The translations under genes and the position numbers were made by a program. From Ahaetulla prasina (lineage: Eukaryota > Chordata > Lepidosauria > Squamata > Colubridae): a stretch of DNA of 64,000 nt. Below are positions 56,162 to 64,000 of this stretch, piece after piece (the stretch's first letter is position 1; the number at the start of each line of letters is the position of its first letter). The stretch is taken from NCBI RefSeq assembly GCF_028640845.1, contig NC_080542.1:63811064-63875063 (forward strand). The letters are read 5' to 3'. Below the pieces are notes generated by a model, which was given only the letters and a program-made list of their open reading frames with translations, was not told where the DNA came from and made no database searches.

Positions 56162-56578
56162 TTAAACTAGACATACCCAGTGAAGCAAGCGTTCTTCATA
56201 TGTTTTCGCTTTCAGTCCCCTAATCATCTTTGTTGCTTTTCTCTGCACTCTTTCCAGAGTCTCAACATCTTTTTTATATCGTGGTAACCAAAACTGAATG
56301 CAGTATTCCAAGTGGGGCCTTACCAAGGCATTATAATGTGGTATTAACACTTCACATGATCTTGATTCTATCTCTCTGTTTATGCAGCCTAGAACTATGT
56401 TGGCTTTTTTGGCAGCTGCTGCACACTGCTGGCTTATATTTAAATGGTTGTCCACTAGGACTCCAAGATTCCTCTCACAGTTACTATTATTGAATGAAGT
56501 ACCACATATACTGTACCTGTAAATTTTGTTTTTCTTGTCTAAATGCAGAACCTTACTTTTTTCACTTTTGAATTTCAT
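56162..56578 (-). pseudogene. CR1 ORF2 C-terminal fragment
   Basis: A 138-codon open frame: SKVLHLDKKNKIYRYS, ERNLGVLVDNHLNISQQC, AKKANIVLGCINREIESRS, RPHLEYCIQFWLPRYKKD and KATKMIRGLKAKTYEERL. This is the standard CR1 post-RT region. The continuation RGDMTAVFQYLRGCHKEEG is in another frame at 55953-56174. Confidence 0.85.
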
Positions 56579-56601
56579 TTTGTTAGATAGTGGCCAATGT
56601 T

Positions 56602-57334
56602 CTAGTCTGTCAAGATCCTTCTGTATCTTAAGCTATCTTCTGGAGTGTTGGCTATTCCTGCCAGCTTGGTGTCATCTGCAAATTTGATGAGTTTCCCATC
56701 TATTCCCTTGTCCAAGTCATTGATGAAGATGTTGAAGAGTACTGGACCTAAAACAGAGCCTTTGGGTGCTCCACTGCATATTTCCCTCCATGTAGATGCA
56801 GTTCCATTGAGGACTATACATTGAATATGGTTGGTCAGCCAGTTATGAATACATCTGGTGGTGATGCTGTCTAACCCACATTTTTCTACTTTATCTAGTA
56901 GTAGATTATGGTCTACTTTATCAAATGCCTTATTGAAGTCCAAGTAAATTATATCAACAGTATTCTTCTGGTCCACTATTTTTGTCACTTTGTCAAAGAA
57001 TGCAATAAGATTAGTCTGGCATGATCTGTTTTTGACAAATCCATGTTGGCTTTTGGTTATTACTTTGTTTCTAGGTGTTTATTGATACATTGCTTATCTT
57101 TTCCAGAATCTTCCCTGGTATTGAGGTCAGACTGATAGATCTGTAGTTTCCTGAATCTACTTCCCCCCCCCTTTTTTTGAAGATGGGAATTACATCAGCT
57201 CTTTTCCAGTCCTCTGGCAGTTCCCCTGTGCTCCAGGATCTTTGAAAGATATGGTTCAGTGATTCTGAGATCTCGTCTGCCAGTTCCTTCAGAACCTTGG
57301 GGTGTAATTGATTCAGTCCTGGTGATTTTTTCAC
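56602..57334 (-). pseudogene. CR1 reverse transcriptase core (broken)
   Basis: Two long frames (57334-57071 and 56988-56602) cover RT motifs 0 to C: NHIFQRSWSTGELPEDWKRA, NYRSISLTSIPGK, IIYLDFNKAFDKVDHN (motif A with its Asp) and [19 protein letters not shown] (motif B), then FADDTK (motif C). A frameshift lies between 56988 and 57071. The catalytic residues visible are conserved, unlike in the Bov-B and Ty3/gypsy copies. Confidence 0.85.
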
Positions 57335-57350
57335 TCATCCAGGGTAGACA

Positions 57351-57478
57351 GGGGTTAATTTACCATTTTCTTCCCTATTTTTAATCCCCCCATGCTGATT
57401 TCTGGTCATTGCTTTGTTCACTTCTAGCGCTCACAAATCTTCTGTTTGATTCTCTTTTCTATGATTTTATCAGGTATT
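57351..57478 (-). other. CR1-related linker before the L1 insertion
   Basis: The right part (about 57440-57478) belongs to another CR1 fragment that resumes after the L1 piece at 58574. The rest is unassigned. Confidence 0.4.
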
Positions 57479-58558
57479 TTTTTTAAATATTATTTTTTTA
57501 AATACAAATAATACAAACACAATACATGTACATCTAAATACAAAAAAAGAAAGAAAAAAGGAAAAGAAAAAAAAGCAAATATTACAGTGCACCCCCATCC
57601 CCAGAGACCTATAGATTTATAACATCTAAAAGATATACAATATATTCTAATTGTATCCTCCAAAACAACATATATTCTTGAGTAAGTTTATTCCCCTTGC
57701 CTTCCACCAACACTGATTTTATAAAATCCCCCCATATTTCATTATAATTATTTGCTTTGATCATCCCTTTTTTAAATTTAATTTCTGTTGTTAATTTATC
57801 ATTTGTTGCCATACTCCAAATTTCATTATACCACTCATTTCTTTAAATATCCCAATTTCATCTCCAATATTTAGCCATCACTAATCTAGTGTTTCATATT
57901 TTTTGTGCACTATCACAATTCCACCACATATGTTTATATGTGCCAATCTCTTTCTTGCACCTCCAACAAATATTTCTATATTTATCATCTATTTCATTTA
58001 ATTTACGTGTTATTAGGTACCACCTCCATATCACTTTATATTCATTTTCCTTAACTCTAACTGACATATTCTTATATATTCTTCTATTCCTAGTATTTTT
58101 CCAATCATTATCATTTATTTCTCCTAAATCTGATTCCCAAATTAATTTTAAATCTCTTATCTGCTCTTCTAATTCAGTTAATGTTCTATATATTTTTCCA
58201 ATTCTTCCTTTACCATATATTCTTCATTCATCTCACATTCTTTTTTAACCATTTCAAATTTTAACTGTATCTTTCTCTTTGAATCCTTATTCCACTTTTA
58301 TCCATTTCTCTAATTGCATTAAATTCAACCAATTTAATTTAAAATCTGCTAAAATGTTCTTTAGTTGTGTTATATTCTTTATTTTGTTCTTCCAGTCTTC
58401 CCATTTATATATCTGATTTTCTTTTAGTTTACTAATCCAGTCTTTCAATTCAATCTTAGGGAATTTCTCCATTTCAATCACCGGTGTTAAAGGAGAAATT
58501 CCTGGCATTAGCTGGTATTTCATTTATTCCATGATTCTATCAATTTTTGAATCCTTCA
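57479..58558 (-). mobile_element. L1-type LINE 3' fragment, antisense, 1.08 kb
   Basis: Flanked by the perfect 15-bp direct repeat ATTTTATCAGGTATT (57464-57478 and 58559-58573). The poly-T at the left is the antisense poly-A tail. The minus strand encodes the L1 ORF2 end: FPKIELKDWISKLKENQIYK and IKNITQLKNILADFKLNW (58287-58523), then a region (about 57900-57990) whose CWRCKKEIGTYKHMWWNC-like Cys/His pattern fits the L1 C-terminal zinc knuckle. Stops and indels break the frame. Confidence 0.8.
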
Positions 58559-58573
58559 ATTTTATCAGGTATT

Positions 58574-58720
58574 GATATAAAGCTGATTGACCTATAGTCA
58601 ATCCACTTTTTTTCCTTTCTTAAAATCATCTCAATCCTTTGGCAGTTCTTCCCTGCTCCTGGAGTTCTGAAAGGTTTTGTTCAGTGGTCCCGAAATTATA
58701 TTGGCCATCTCTTTCAATCA
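58574..58720 (-). mobile_element. CR1 fragment, antisense, right of the L1 piece
   Basis: GATATAAAGCTGATTGACC...TTGGCAGTTCTTCCCTGC...GTTCAGTGGTCC is a second copy of the segment at 57110-57300, so it belongs to a different CR1 insertion. Confidence 0.65.
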
Positions 58721-59324
58721 GTATTATATTATTACATTACATTATTAATTGTATTATTAATTATTAATGTGTTAGTATTATAGTACTTTAGTACTTTACA
58801 TTGCACTATGTTAGCTGTTATCATCAGAAGAATTCATTGCATGTGCATGTGCACACAAGTGTTGTATGTTCTTTTGTTTATCTTCCTATCGTACAGGAAG
58901 GAGTTTGATTTAAAAAATTATAGGTGATATTTACTATATGATTGGAAAGAAGAAAATCTTTATAGAACTGGGAAATGAATTTTAATTTGCCATTATTTTC
59001 TTCAATCAGATAGAAGATGTTAAAAATAATACTCAAGCACACGTACTGCAGATCACTGAAGAGCCATCGACAATCAAACTGATTACATTACATCAGAGAC
59101 TCAGTTCATAATGCTCCCAGCATTCTTTGGATTATCACCACCTGCTTTCTCTGACAGCAATGTAAGAGAAAGAAAGAACAGTGAAGTTATTTTTACCTCT
59201 TTCTGCACAATCAAATATAGAACAGTTCATGAATTTGTGTTGATTGTCAGAAAGAATAATTTGAATGAAACAAAGTTGGTATTTTATAATGATTGCAAGG
59301 GGAATCAATTTGTTCTCTCTCTCT
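58721..59324. other. AT-rich DNA, nothing recognised
   Basis: ATTATTA-rich at 58720-58800. Otherwise no feature. Confidence 0.45.
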
Positions 59325-59329
59325 CTATC

Positions 59330-59396
<67 letters not shown>

Positions 59397-59405
59397 ATCT
59401 ATCTA
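59325..59405 (+). repeat. (ATCT)n = (GATA)n microsatellite
   Basis: About 16-18 nearly perfect tetranucleotide units. (GATA)n is the core of the snake Bkm satellite, abundant on the W chromosome of many snakes; a single array does not place this window on W. Confidence 0.95.
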
Positions 59406-59584
59406 TTCATTCATCCATGCAACTATCCATCTCTGTACCAAACTATATAAAAGTCTTTCTTTCAAATGACATTCTTTACAAGTTTCTTTCAGTTTTTGAT
59501 TTCTAAACAAGAACTGGTTTAGGTACTGTATAATAAAATTATTCTTGAACTGCATTGTTATGAGTCAACATCCAATGAAAGAAT

Positions 59585-60143
59585 AAAGGATTTTAGAAAT
59601 GAACCACTGGCTTAATGGTTGGTGCTACAGTTTTATATAGAAATGTATAAAATACGGGTCAATATAAAAGGAAAAAAGAATGACATTGCCATAGGCATAT
59701 ACCAGAGCCCCCCAATCAAGCAGAAGAAATATACGAACTTTTGCTAATCAATTAACAAATGTATGTAGGAAACACACTACATTAATACAGGACTTTACCT
59801 AACCTGATATCAACTGGGAGGCAAGCTCTGCATTAAGTGGGCGACTGAACATGTTCCTAATCAACCTAGTGCTCTCCTCTAACTTTTGTCATCCAAAAGT
59901 TAGAGGAAGACCCTAGAGGGAAAGCTGGTCCTAATTCTAATTAACAGAGAAGAAGTGATAGAGCGGATTAAAGTTGCTATAACTTTGGGTGAGAGTGACT
60001 ATATCATATTGCAATTCGATATAAGGCAAACACAAGCAACAGAAGAGAATCAAACCAATGTCTTATTGTACCAAATTGCCATCACTGACTACCTAAGAAG
60101 GAAAAATCATAAACACAGAAGAGCTTTTAGATATCAAATATTT
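59585..60143 (+). mobile_element. CR1 endonuclease-region fragment
   Basis: GGATTTTAGAAATGAACCACTGG repeats the CR1 sequence at 12142. IYQSPPIKQKKYTNF-like (a YRPP-type block) and, in frame 59955-60203, ITLGESDYIILQFDI (the SDH block with His replaced by Tyr) follow. Several stops. Cut at about 60143 by an antisense LINE tail. Confidence 0.6.
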
Positions 60144-60347
60144 TTTTATTTTTTTATTAATTTTATTTGTCACAACAGTATAATAAGCATAAGCATGAAA
60201 TAACTATATGATATATAAATATAATCATAAGTATGTAATAACTATATGAAATTGTATACAATCAAAGGGAACATTAGGACAGGAATGGTGGGCATGTTGG
60301 TGCTCTTATGCACGCCCCTTACAGACCTCTTAGGAATGGGGTGAGAT
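60144..60347 (-). mobile_element. family D LINE tail, antisense
   Basis: TTATTTGTCACAACAG...GCATAAGCATGAAATAAC...GGGAACATTAGGACAGGAATGG...CAGACCTCTTAGGAATGGGG matches 29570-29710. Homology stops at about 60347, where the plus-strand LINE 5' end begins. Confidence 0.8.
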
Positions 60348-60470
60348 CAATAAGCTTCCGGAAGATGGCGACCAGGAAGGTTGCACCGGAGAAATGCTCT
60401 CTGTAAAAGGGCTCTTTTGAGCTCTTAGGAGAGCAGTTTCCCCGAAGATTCCTTGCTGGCGATACTCCAG
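60348..60470 (+). promoter_or_regulatory. LINE 5' end with ETS- and YY1-like sites
   Basis: CCGGAAG (60358-60364, ETS core, inside the palindrome CTTCCGGAAG) overlaps AAGATGGCGACC (60362-60373), close to the YY1 consensus AAnATGGCGGC. Both sit within 30 bases of the element start. Human L1 also has a YY1 site near its 5' end. Function here is inferred from motif and position only. Confidence 0.45.
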
Positions 60471-60479
60471 AGCCGAAGG

Positions 60480-60960
60480 TTTTTCCAGGCTGCCGTGGAT
60501 TGAGGCTGCCGAGGTTCTTCCAGGCTGCTGAGGACTCAGGCGGTGGGGGAAGAGTCGAGACCGCCGAGCCTGGACTGCCGCAGCCACGCCGCAGCCACGC
60601 CGCCCGCCCCCGCCCCCAGCCCGGCGCCGCTGCCAGCCCTGAGACTGCCGCTGCCGCTTGTGCCGCCACCGGAGCTGCCAGCCCCAAGACTGCTGCTGCC
60701 AGCTGCCACTGGTGCCGCCGGAGCCACCGCCGGAGCCGCCGCCAGCCCCGTGAGCGCCACCGGAGCCGCCGCCAGAGCTGCCGCCAGCCCCGGGATTGCC
60801 GCTACCGCTTGTGCCGCCAGAGCCGCCGCCAGACCCGAGACCACCGCTACCGCATTAAAGGCGGCTGGAGACACCCGAAACCACTAAAGCCACCCACCAG
60901 ACCGGGGACTGCCGCTGCCGCTGCCGATACCGTGAGTCGCACCGCTGCCATCACCGCCCT
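60480..60960 (+). repeat. CpG-rich GCC-repeat leader of the LINE
   Basis: Imperfect tandem GCCGCCGCCAGCC-type units with many CpGs, unlike the AT-rich surroundings. Open frames on both strands (for example 60500-61015 +, Ala/Arg/Pro-rich) are composition artefacts. The CpGs are little decayed. Confidence 0.7.
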
Positions 60961-61216
60961 CCATCATCGCCCTCCCACATTGCTACAAACTTTAAATTTC
61001 CCACCAAGGAGATAAAAGCCCAGCAACATTTACAACAACCCTAATCAACCTATCCCCCAATCGGCAGGACTGCTGCAGGACTACTGGTGAGTTCCTAGGA
61101 GACTCCAGTCTCCCGGCCTCTACTGACTTTTTGAATCTCCCGCCATTACAGCCACCTGTAAAGAAGCTTCTCCAACCACCCTATCTCACCATTTTAAATT
61201 TCCGCCAAATCTCACT

Positions 61217-61249
61217 GTTACCATAGTAACTCCCTATTACCATAGCAAC
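61217..61249 (+). promoter_or_regulatory. pair of RFX X-box-like palindromes
   Basis: GTTACCATAGTAAC (61217-61230) fits the RFX consensus GTNRCC-N-RGYAAC with a 2-base spacer. ATTACCATAGCAAC (61236-61249) fits except for its first base. They start 19 bp apart in the LINE leader upstream of ORF1. Regulatory use is inference. Confidence 0.35.
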
Positions 61250-61334
61250 TGCCAAATTGACTACCATTTAAAGTTAAAGAGACAGATATAAAATCAAGAT
61301 AATTGATTAAGTGACAGACACTTAATCATTACTA

Positions 61335-61386
61335 AAATAAAATAATAATAAAATAAAATAAAATAAAATAAAAATAAAATAAAACA
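61335..61386 (+). repeat. (AAAAT)n tract upstream of ORF1
   Basis: About nine imperfect AAAAT/AAT units just before the ORF1 start codon at 61410. Confidence 0.85.
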
Positions 61387-61409
61387 AAGGAATAAGAAAG
61401 ATCATCATT

Positions 61410-62570
61410 ATGCCAGCCAGAAAATCAAACGCTGATAAAATCTTAGAATCAAGATTAACAACTATTGAACAAAACATAGATAAAAGATTACAAGCTATTG
61501 AACAAAACCTAGAAAAAAGAATTCAAAATATTGAACAAAACCTAAAAAAAAGAATTCAAAATATTGAACAAAACTTAGAAAAAAATTCTATCAGTTATTG
61601 AACAAAGTTTCACAGATTTGATAAAACAAATTTCAACACTAAAAAATGAAAACTCTAATGATCTAAATCTCTTCCAAACTCATCTATCACCACAAAATAT
61701 ACAACTTACAACTCAACCTAGACATCAAATTAATACAACACAACCCAATCAACAAACAACTACTAATCAACTAATCAGAGATGCAATGGAGAGAGGACAA
61801 AAAATAAATAATGCAATATTATTTGGACTTGAAAACACAAATGAACCAGATATCAATAAGATTCACAACATCATTGGAAATTATAATTCATCAACCATCT
61901 CCCAAATGAAATAATTGCTGTCTCCAGAGATGGACCAGAATATAAAACAGCGATGGGACAACAGCACCAAGATTTTGTAGAGTTATATGCACTAATGAGG
62001 ACAGCAAACGCAAATTCATAAAGACTATAAACTCAATTGCTAAATCCAACCCTACCTACAGTAAACTTAGATCACGTCCTGACCTATCCTTTCTACAAAG
62101 GATACGCTCGTGAACTTCGCACAGAACTTAAAAGAAGACAAGACAATGGTGAATCCAACCTATACATCGACTACCATGCTGATTGCATAAAAATAAAACC
62201 TGCAATCAAAAATCACCTCAAACCCCCATCACCCATAACAATCAACCAGCCATCCCAGTATTCAACCAAGTACCCATCCCCTACCTCCCATTCAACCAAC
62301 CATCTTACCAACTATCCAACCAACAGCCATCCAATCAACAATCAACCAGCCATCCAACCCACCATCCAACCAACCATCCAAACAGCCATCCAAGCAGCCA
62401 TCCAAGCAGCCATCCAAACAGCCATCCAACCAGCCATCCAAACAGCCACCCAACAATCCACCCAACCAGCCATCCAAACAACCATCCATCCAAACACCCA
62501 AACTACCATCCAACCATCTATACAACCATCTATTGTCCACAACCCCCAACCTACTAACACCCAAAACTAG
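61410..62570 (+). pseudogene. LINE ORF1 (broken), coiled-coil and nucleic-acid-binding type
   Basis: The start ATG at 61410 gives MPARKSNADKILESRL. An 11-residue repeat follows (TTIEQNIDKRL, QAIEQNLEKRI, QNIEQNLKKRI, QNIEQNLEK) with Ile at 19, 30, 41 and 52, a hendecad coiled coil expected to oligomerise. The frame is lost in an A-run at about 61577-61583 and resumes one frame over (VIEQSFTDLIKQISTL; QKINNAILFGLENTNEPD). It is lost again at about 61910 and near 62020. The last frame (62037-62570) has ARELRTELKRRQDNGESNLYIDY, a basic stretch typical of LINE ORF1 C-termini. It then has a long Ile/Gln/Pro/Thr repeat tail to the stop. The product would be the LINE nucleic-acid-binding protein. 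Confidence 0.75.
62230..62535 (+). repeat. 12-bp minisatellite (CCATCCAAnCAG) in ORF1
   Basis: Imperfect CCATCCAAACAG and CCATCCAAGCAG units, densest at 62370-62465, within a wider CCAACCAT-rich region. In the ORF1 frame it encodes tetrapeptides of the form A/T-I-Q-x. The other two frames are also open through it. Confidence 0.9.
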
Positions 62571-64000
62571 GTATGCACGCCTTACCTCTTCAACACCAAT
62601 CATATCAGATCTCAAATGCAAATTGATAAATGCAAGAAGCATAGTCAACAAATTACCTGAATTTATCCTCTTATTAAACAGTGGCACATTTGATATCATT
62701 TTTGTTTGCGAAACATGGCTGAATTCATCCCTTCCTGACTCCATTATCTCAAACAAAGAATATCAAGTCTATCGATCAGATCGGGAAAACCGAAGAGGTG
62801 GTGGAGTGGCTATCTTTACAAAAGACACTGAATCTAAAAATATCCAAGTAGCACATAAACTCTCTTCCTGAAACCATAGTATGCGACCTATCCCTTGACA
62901 CTACTCTTGATTCTTACTATGCTACAGAGCCCCGACTATGAGATTACCCACGCAAATATGCTAACCTCAATGCTAACATGGACTACCTCTTGCCCATACC
63001 CTCTTATCTTCCTTGGTGACTTAAATCTACCTCTCATTAACTGGACAACCAATGAATGTTCAACTGACCCAATCCATACTACACTATACAACGCTGTTAC
63101 AAACCTAGGTCTTGAACAACTTGTAACTAACAATACAAGACTCAACAACTGCCTTGACCTCATCTTCTGCAACAATCCAAACTCAATTTACGGTATACAA
63201 ATTAAAGAACCTTTTTCAAACAGTGACCACTGCATGATTGATTTTCGTCTCAATATCGTCCATACTTAATCGTCATACCACCAGAACTCCCAACTACAAC
63301 TTCAAGAAAGCCAATTACGACCTTATAAACAACGATCTTTCACTTCTGAACTGGCAAAATCTGTTTGCAACCTGCATAACCGCTGATGACCTCTATAGAA
63401 TCTTCCTACTTGAAATCAATAGAGTCATTAAATTATATGTACCACGAATGACTACCATGTCCAAGAAAACAAACTACCCATATCAATAAAAAAGCTTCAA
63501 TCAAAAAAAAATCCCTCTGGAAAAGAAACAAAAAAGGCTATGTTACAAACTTCAGAAACCGTTACAGAAACATATGCAACCAAATTAAAACTGAATGCAC
63601 AAATTACCACACCAAGCAAGGAGAAAACCCTTTACGCACCAATTCCAATCGTGCCTTTTATAATTTTGTCAACAGTAAACTTAAAGATTCAAGATCCATC
63701 CCACCACTAAAAGATTCTAACAACAAAGAATGCAATGACGAAACAGTCAAAGCAAACCTCTTCAACATTTTCTTTGGCTCAGTTTTTGTTAACTCCGATA
63801 ACACATATCCAACATTCCACAAACGAACCAGCAATGACTATGATGATCTAACTCATATAGATTTCACAGAAGACAACGTTGGTAAAGCTCTTCACAACTT
63901 AAAACCATCGCTTTCTATTGGACCTGATGGTCTATGTGCATATTTCTTAAAAAAACTTTCCATTAATATAGCTGAACCCCTAAGTATTATCTTTGATAAA
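62533..64000 (+). pseudogene. LINE ORF2: endonuclease and start of RT (broken, partial)
   Basis: The frame 62533-62871 overlaps the ORF1 end by 38 bases. It has KLINARSIVNK (the Asn block), FVCETWLNSSLPDSII (the catalytic Glu block) and YRSDRENRRGGGVAIF. After a shift and a small loss near 62870-62930, the frame to 63269 has FLGDLNLPLINW (Asp-x-Asn block), LDLIFCNN and NSDHCMIDF (Ser-Asp-His block). All catalytic endonuclease blocks are therefore present. A linker in broken frames (63270-63870) leads to ALHNLKPSLSIGPDGL, RT motif 1, at the window end. Two or more frameshifts and a TAA near 63487 disable it. Confidence 0.85.

Larger units (their letters stand above)
53833..57350 (-). mobile_element. 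CR1 LINE, antisense, split by a 1.97-kb insertion
   Basis: The 3' UTR (ACAGAGTTGGAAGGAACCTTGG) and the last codons (53833-53940) are separated from the rest (55922-57350) by an insertion. The minus strand has TVRTINHWNNLPP, KKDVETLERVQRKATKMIRG and RPHLEYCIQFW (56162-56578). It continues with IKFADDTKLAG (FADD box) and IYLDFNKAFDKVDHNLL (56602-56988), then TGELPEDWKRADVIPIFKK and IPGKILEK (57071-57334). The frames between these blocks are intact for long runs, so this is the best-preserved CR1 here. Confidence 0.88.
60348..64000 (+). mobile_element. LINE with 5' UTR, ORF1 and start of ORF2 (runs off the window)
   Basis: The only element here besides Bov-B that keeps its 5' end. Order: a CpG-rich leader (60348-60960), an A/C-rich leader (60960-61340), an (AAAAT)n tract, ORF1 (61410-62570), ORF2 (62533 on) with endonuclease, then the first RT motif (SIGPDGL near 63915) at the window edge. 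CR1/L3-group by endonuclease and RT style. It may be the parent family of the family D tails, but the window ends before a shared region is reached. Confidence 0.8.

Noticed and set aside
60500..61015. 171-codon Ala/Arg/Pro-rich ORF (and minus-strand counterparts)
   Set aside because: It lies in the GC-rich repeat leader of a LINE; three overlapping frames on both strands are open, so composition explains it.
62370..62465. regular repeats that might suggest a CRISPR array
   Set aside because: The units are contiguous 12-mers without unique spacers, inside a vertebrate LINE ORF.
62292..62756. 154-codon minus-strand ORF with Trp/Leu/Asp/Gly repeats
   Set aside because: Antisense reading of the ORF1 minisatellite.

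Overview
This window looks like repeat-dense intergenic or intronic DNA from a squamate reptile, most likely a snake. I recognise no host protein-coding exon, rRNA or functional tRNA gene. The organism call rests on the repeat mix: a full-length Bov-B LINE, CR1- and L2-type LINEs, several tRNA-derived SINEs, and a LINE family whose 3' end runs into a pentanucleotide (ATTCT)n microsatellite at every complete tail seen. That last pattern matches what has been described for snake genomes (microsatellite seeding by CR1/L3-type LINEs). A (GATA)n array of the Bkm type is also present. Family names come from motif recognition, not a database search. The labels A (ATTCT-tailed), B (L2-like, AAAT-tailed), C (CR1) and D (second TTTA-tailed family) are mine.

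Layout. 1-9.8 kb: mostly unique AT-rich DNA with one family A tail (1.56-2.22 kb), a decayed Penelope-like element with a GIY-YIG endonuclease (3.3-4.0 kb) and a young family B tail (5.3-5.8 kb). 9.8-15.6 kb: dense nest with a hAT-like fragment split by a SINE, an antisense Bov-B piece ending at three TTAGGG units, a CR1 copy retaining ORF1 and split by another SINE, a hairpin element, an (AAT)n array with a family B copy, and a second family A copy. 15.6-21 kb: mostly unique, with SINEs and simple repeats. 20.98-25.53 kb: a complete but disabled Ty3/gypsy LTR retrotransposon on the minus strand, with 188-bp LTRs, PPT, PBS and a 5-bp target duplication. 26-35.6 kb: L2-like copies, a tail-to-tail pair of family A LINEs sharing one microsatellite, family D fragments, and SINEs including one with a 5S-like head. 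35.74-38.94 kb: full-length Bov-B with a perfect 12-bp target duplication but dead catalytic residues. 39.5-43.8 kb: antisense L2-like LINE, then a 2.4-kb hAT-like foldback element with an 8-bp target duplication and a nested family A LINE. 45.4-60.1 kb: mostly CR1 copies, one apparently 5'-inverted, interrupted by a 107-bp MITE and two L1-type insertions with 14- and 15-bp target duplications. 60.35-64 kb: the 5' end, ORF1 and first part of ORF2 of a LINE that runs off the window.

The coding sequences are those of mobile elements, and every element I could read through is disabled by stops, frameshifts or catalytic substitutions. The most informative content is structural: nested insertions with exact target duplications give a relative chronology, and the LINE at 60.35 kb keeps a CpG-rich 5' region with YY1/ETS-like and X-box-like motifs and a repeat-built ORF1.
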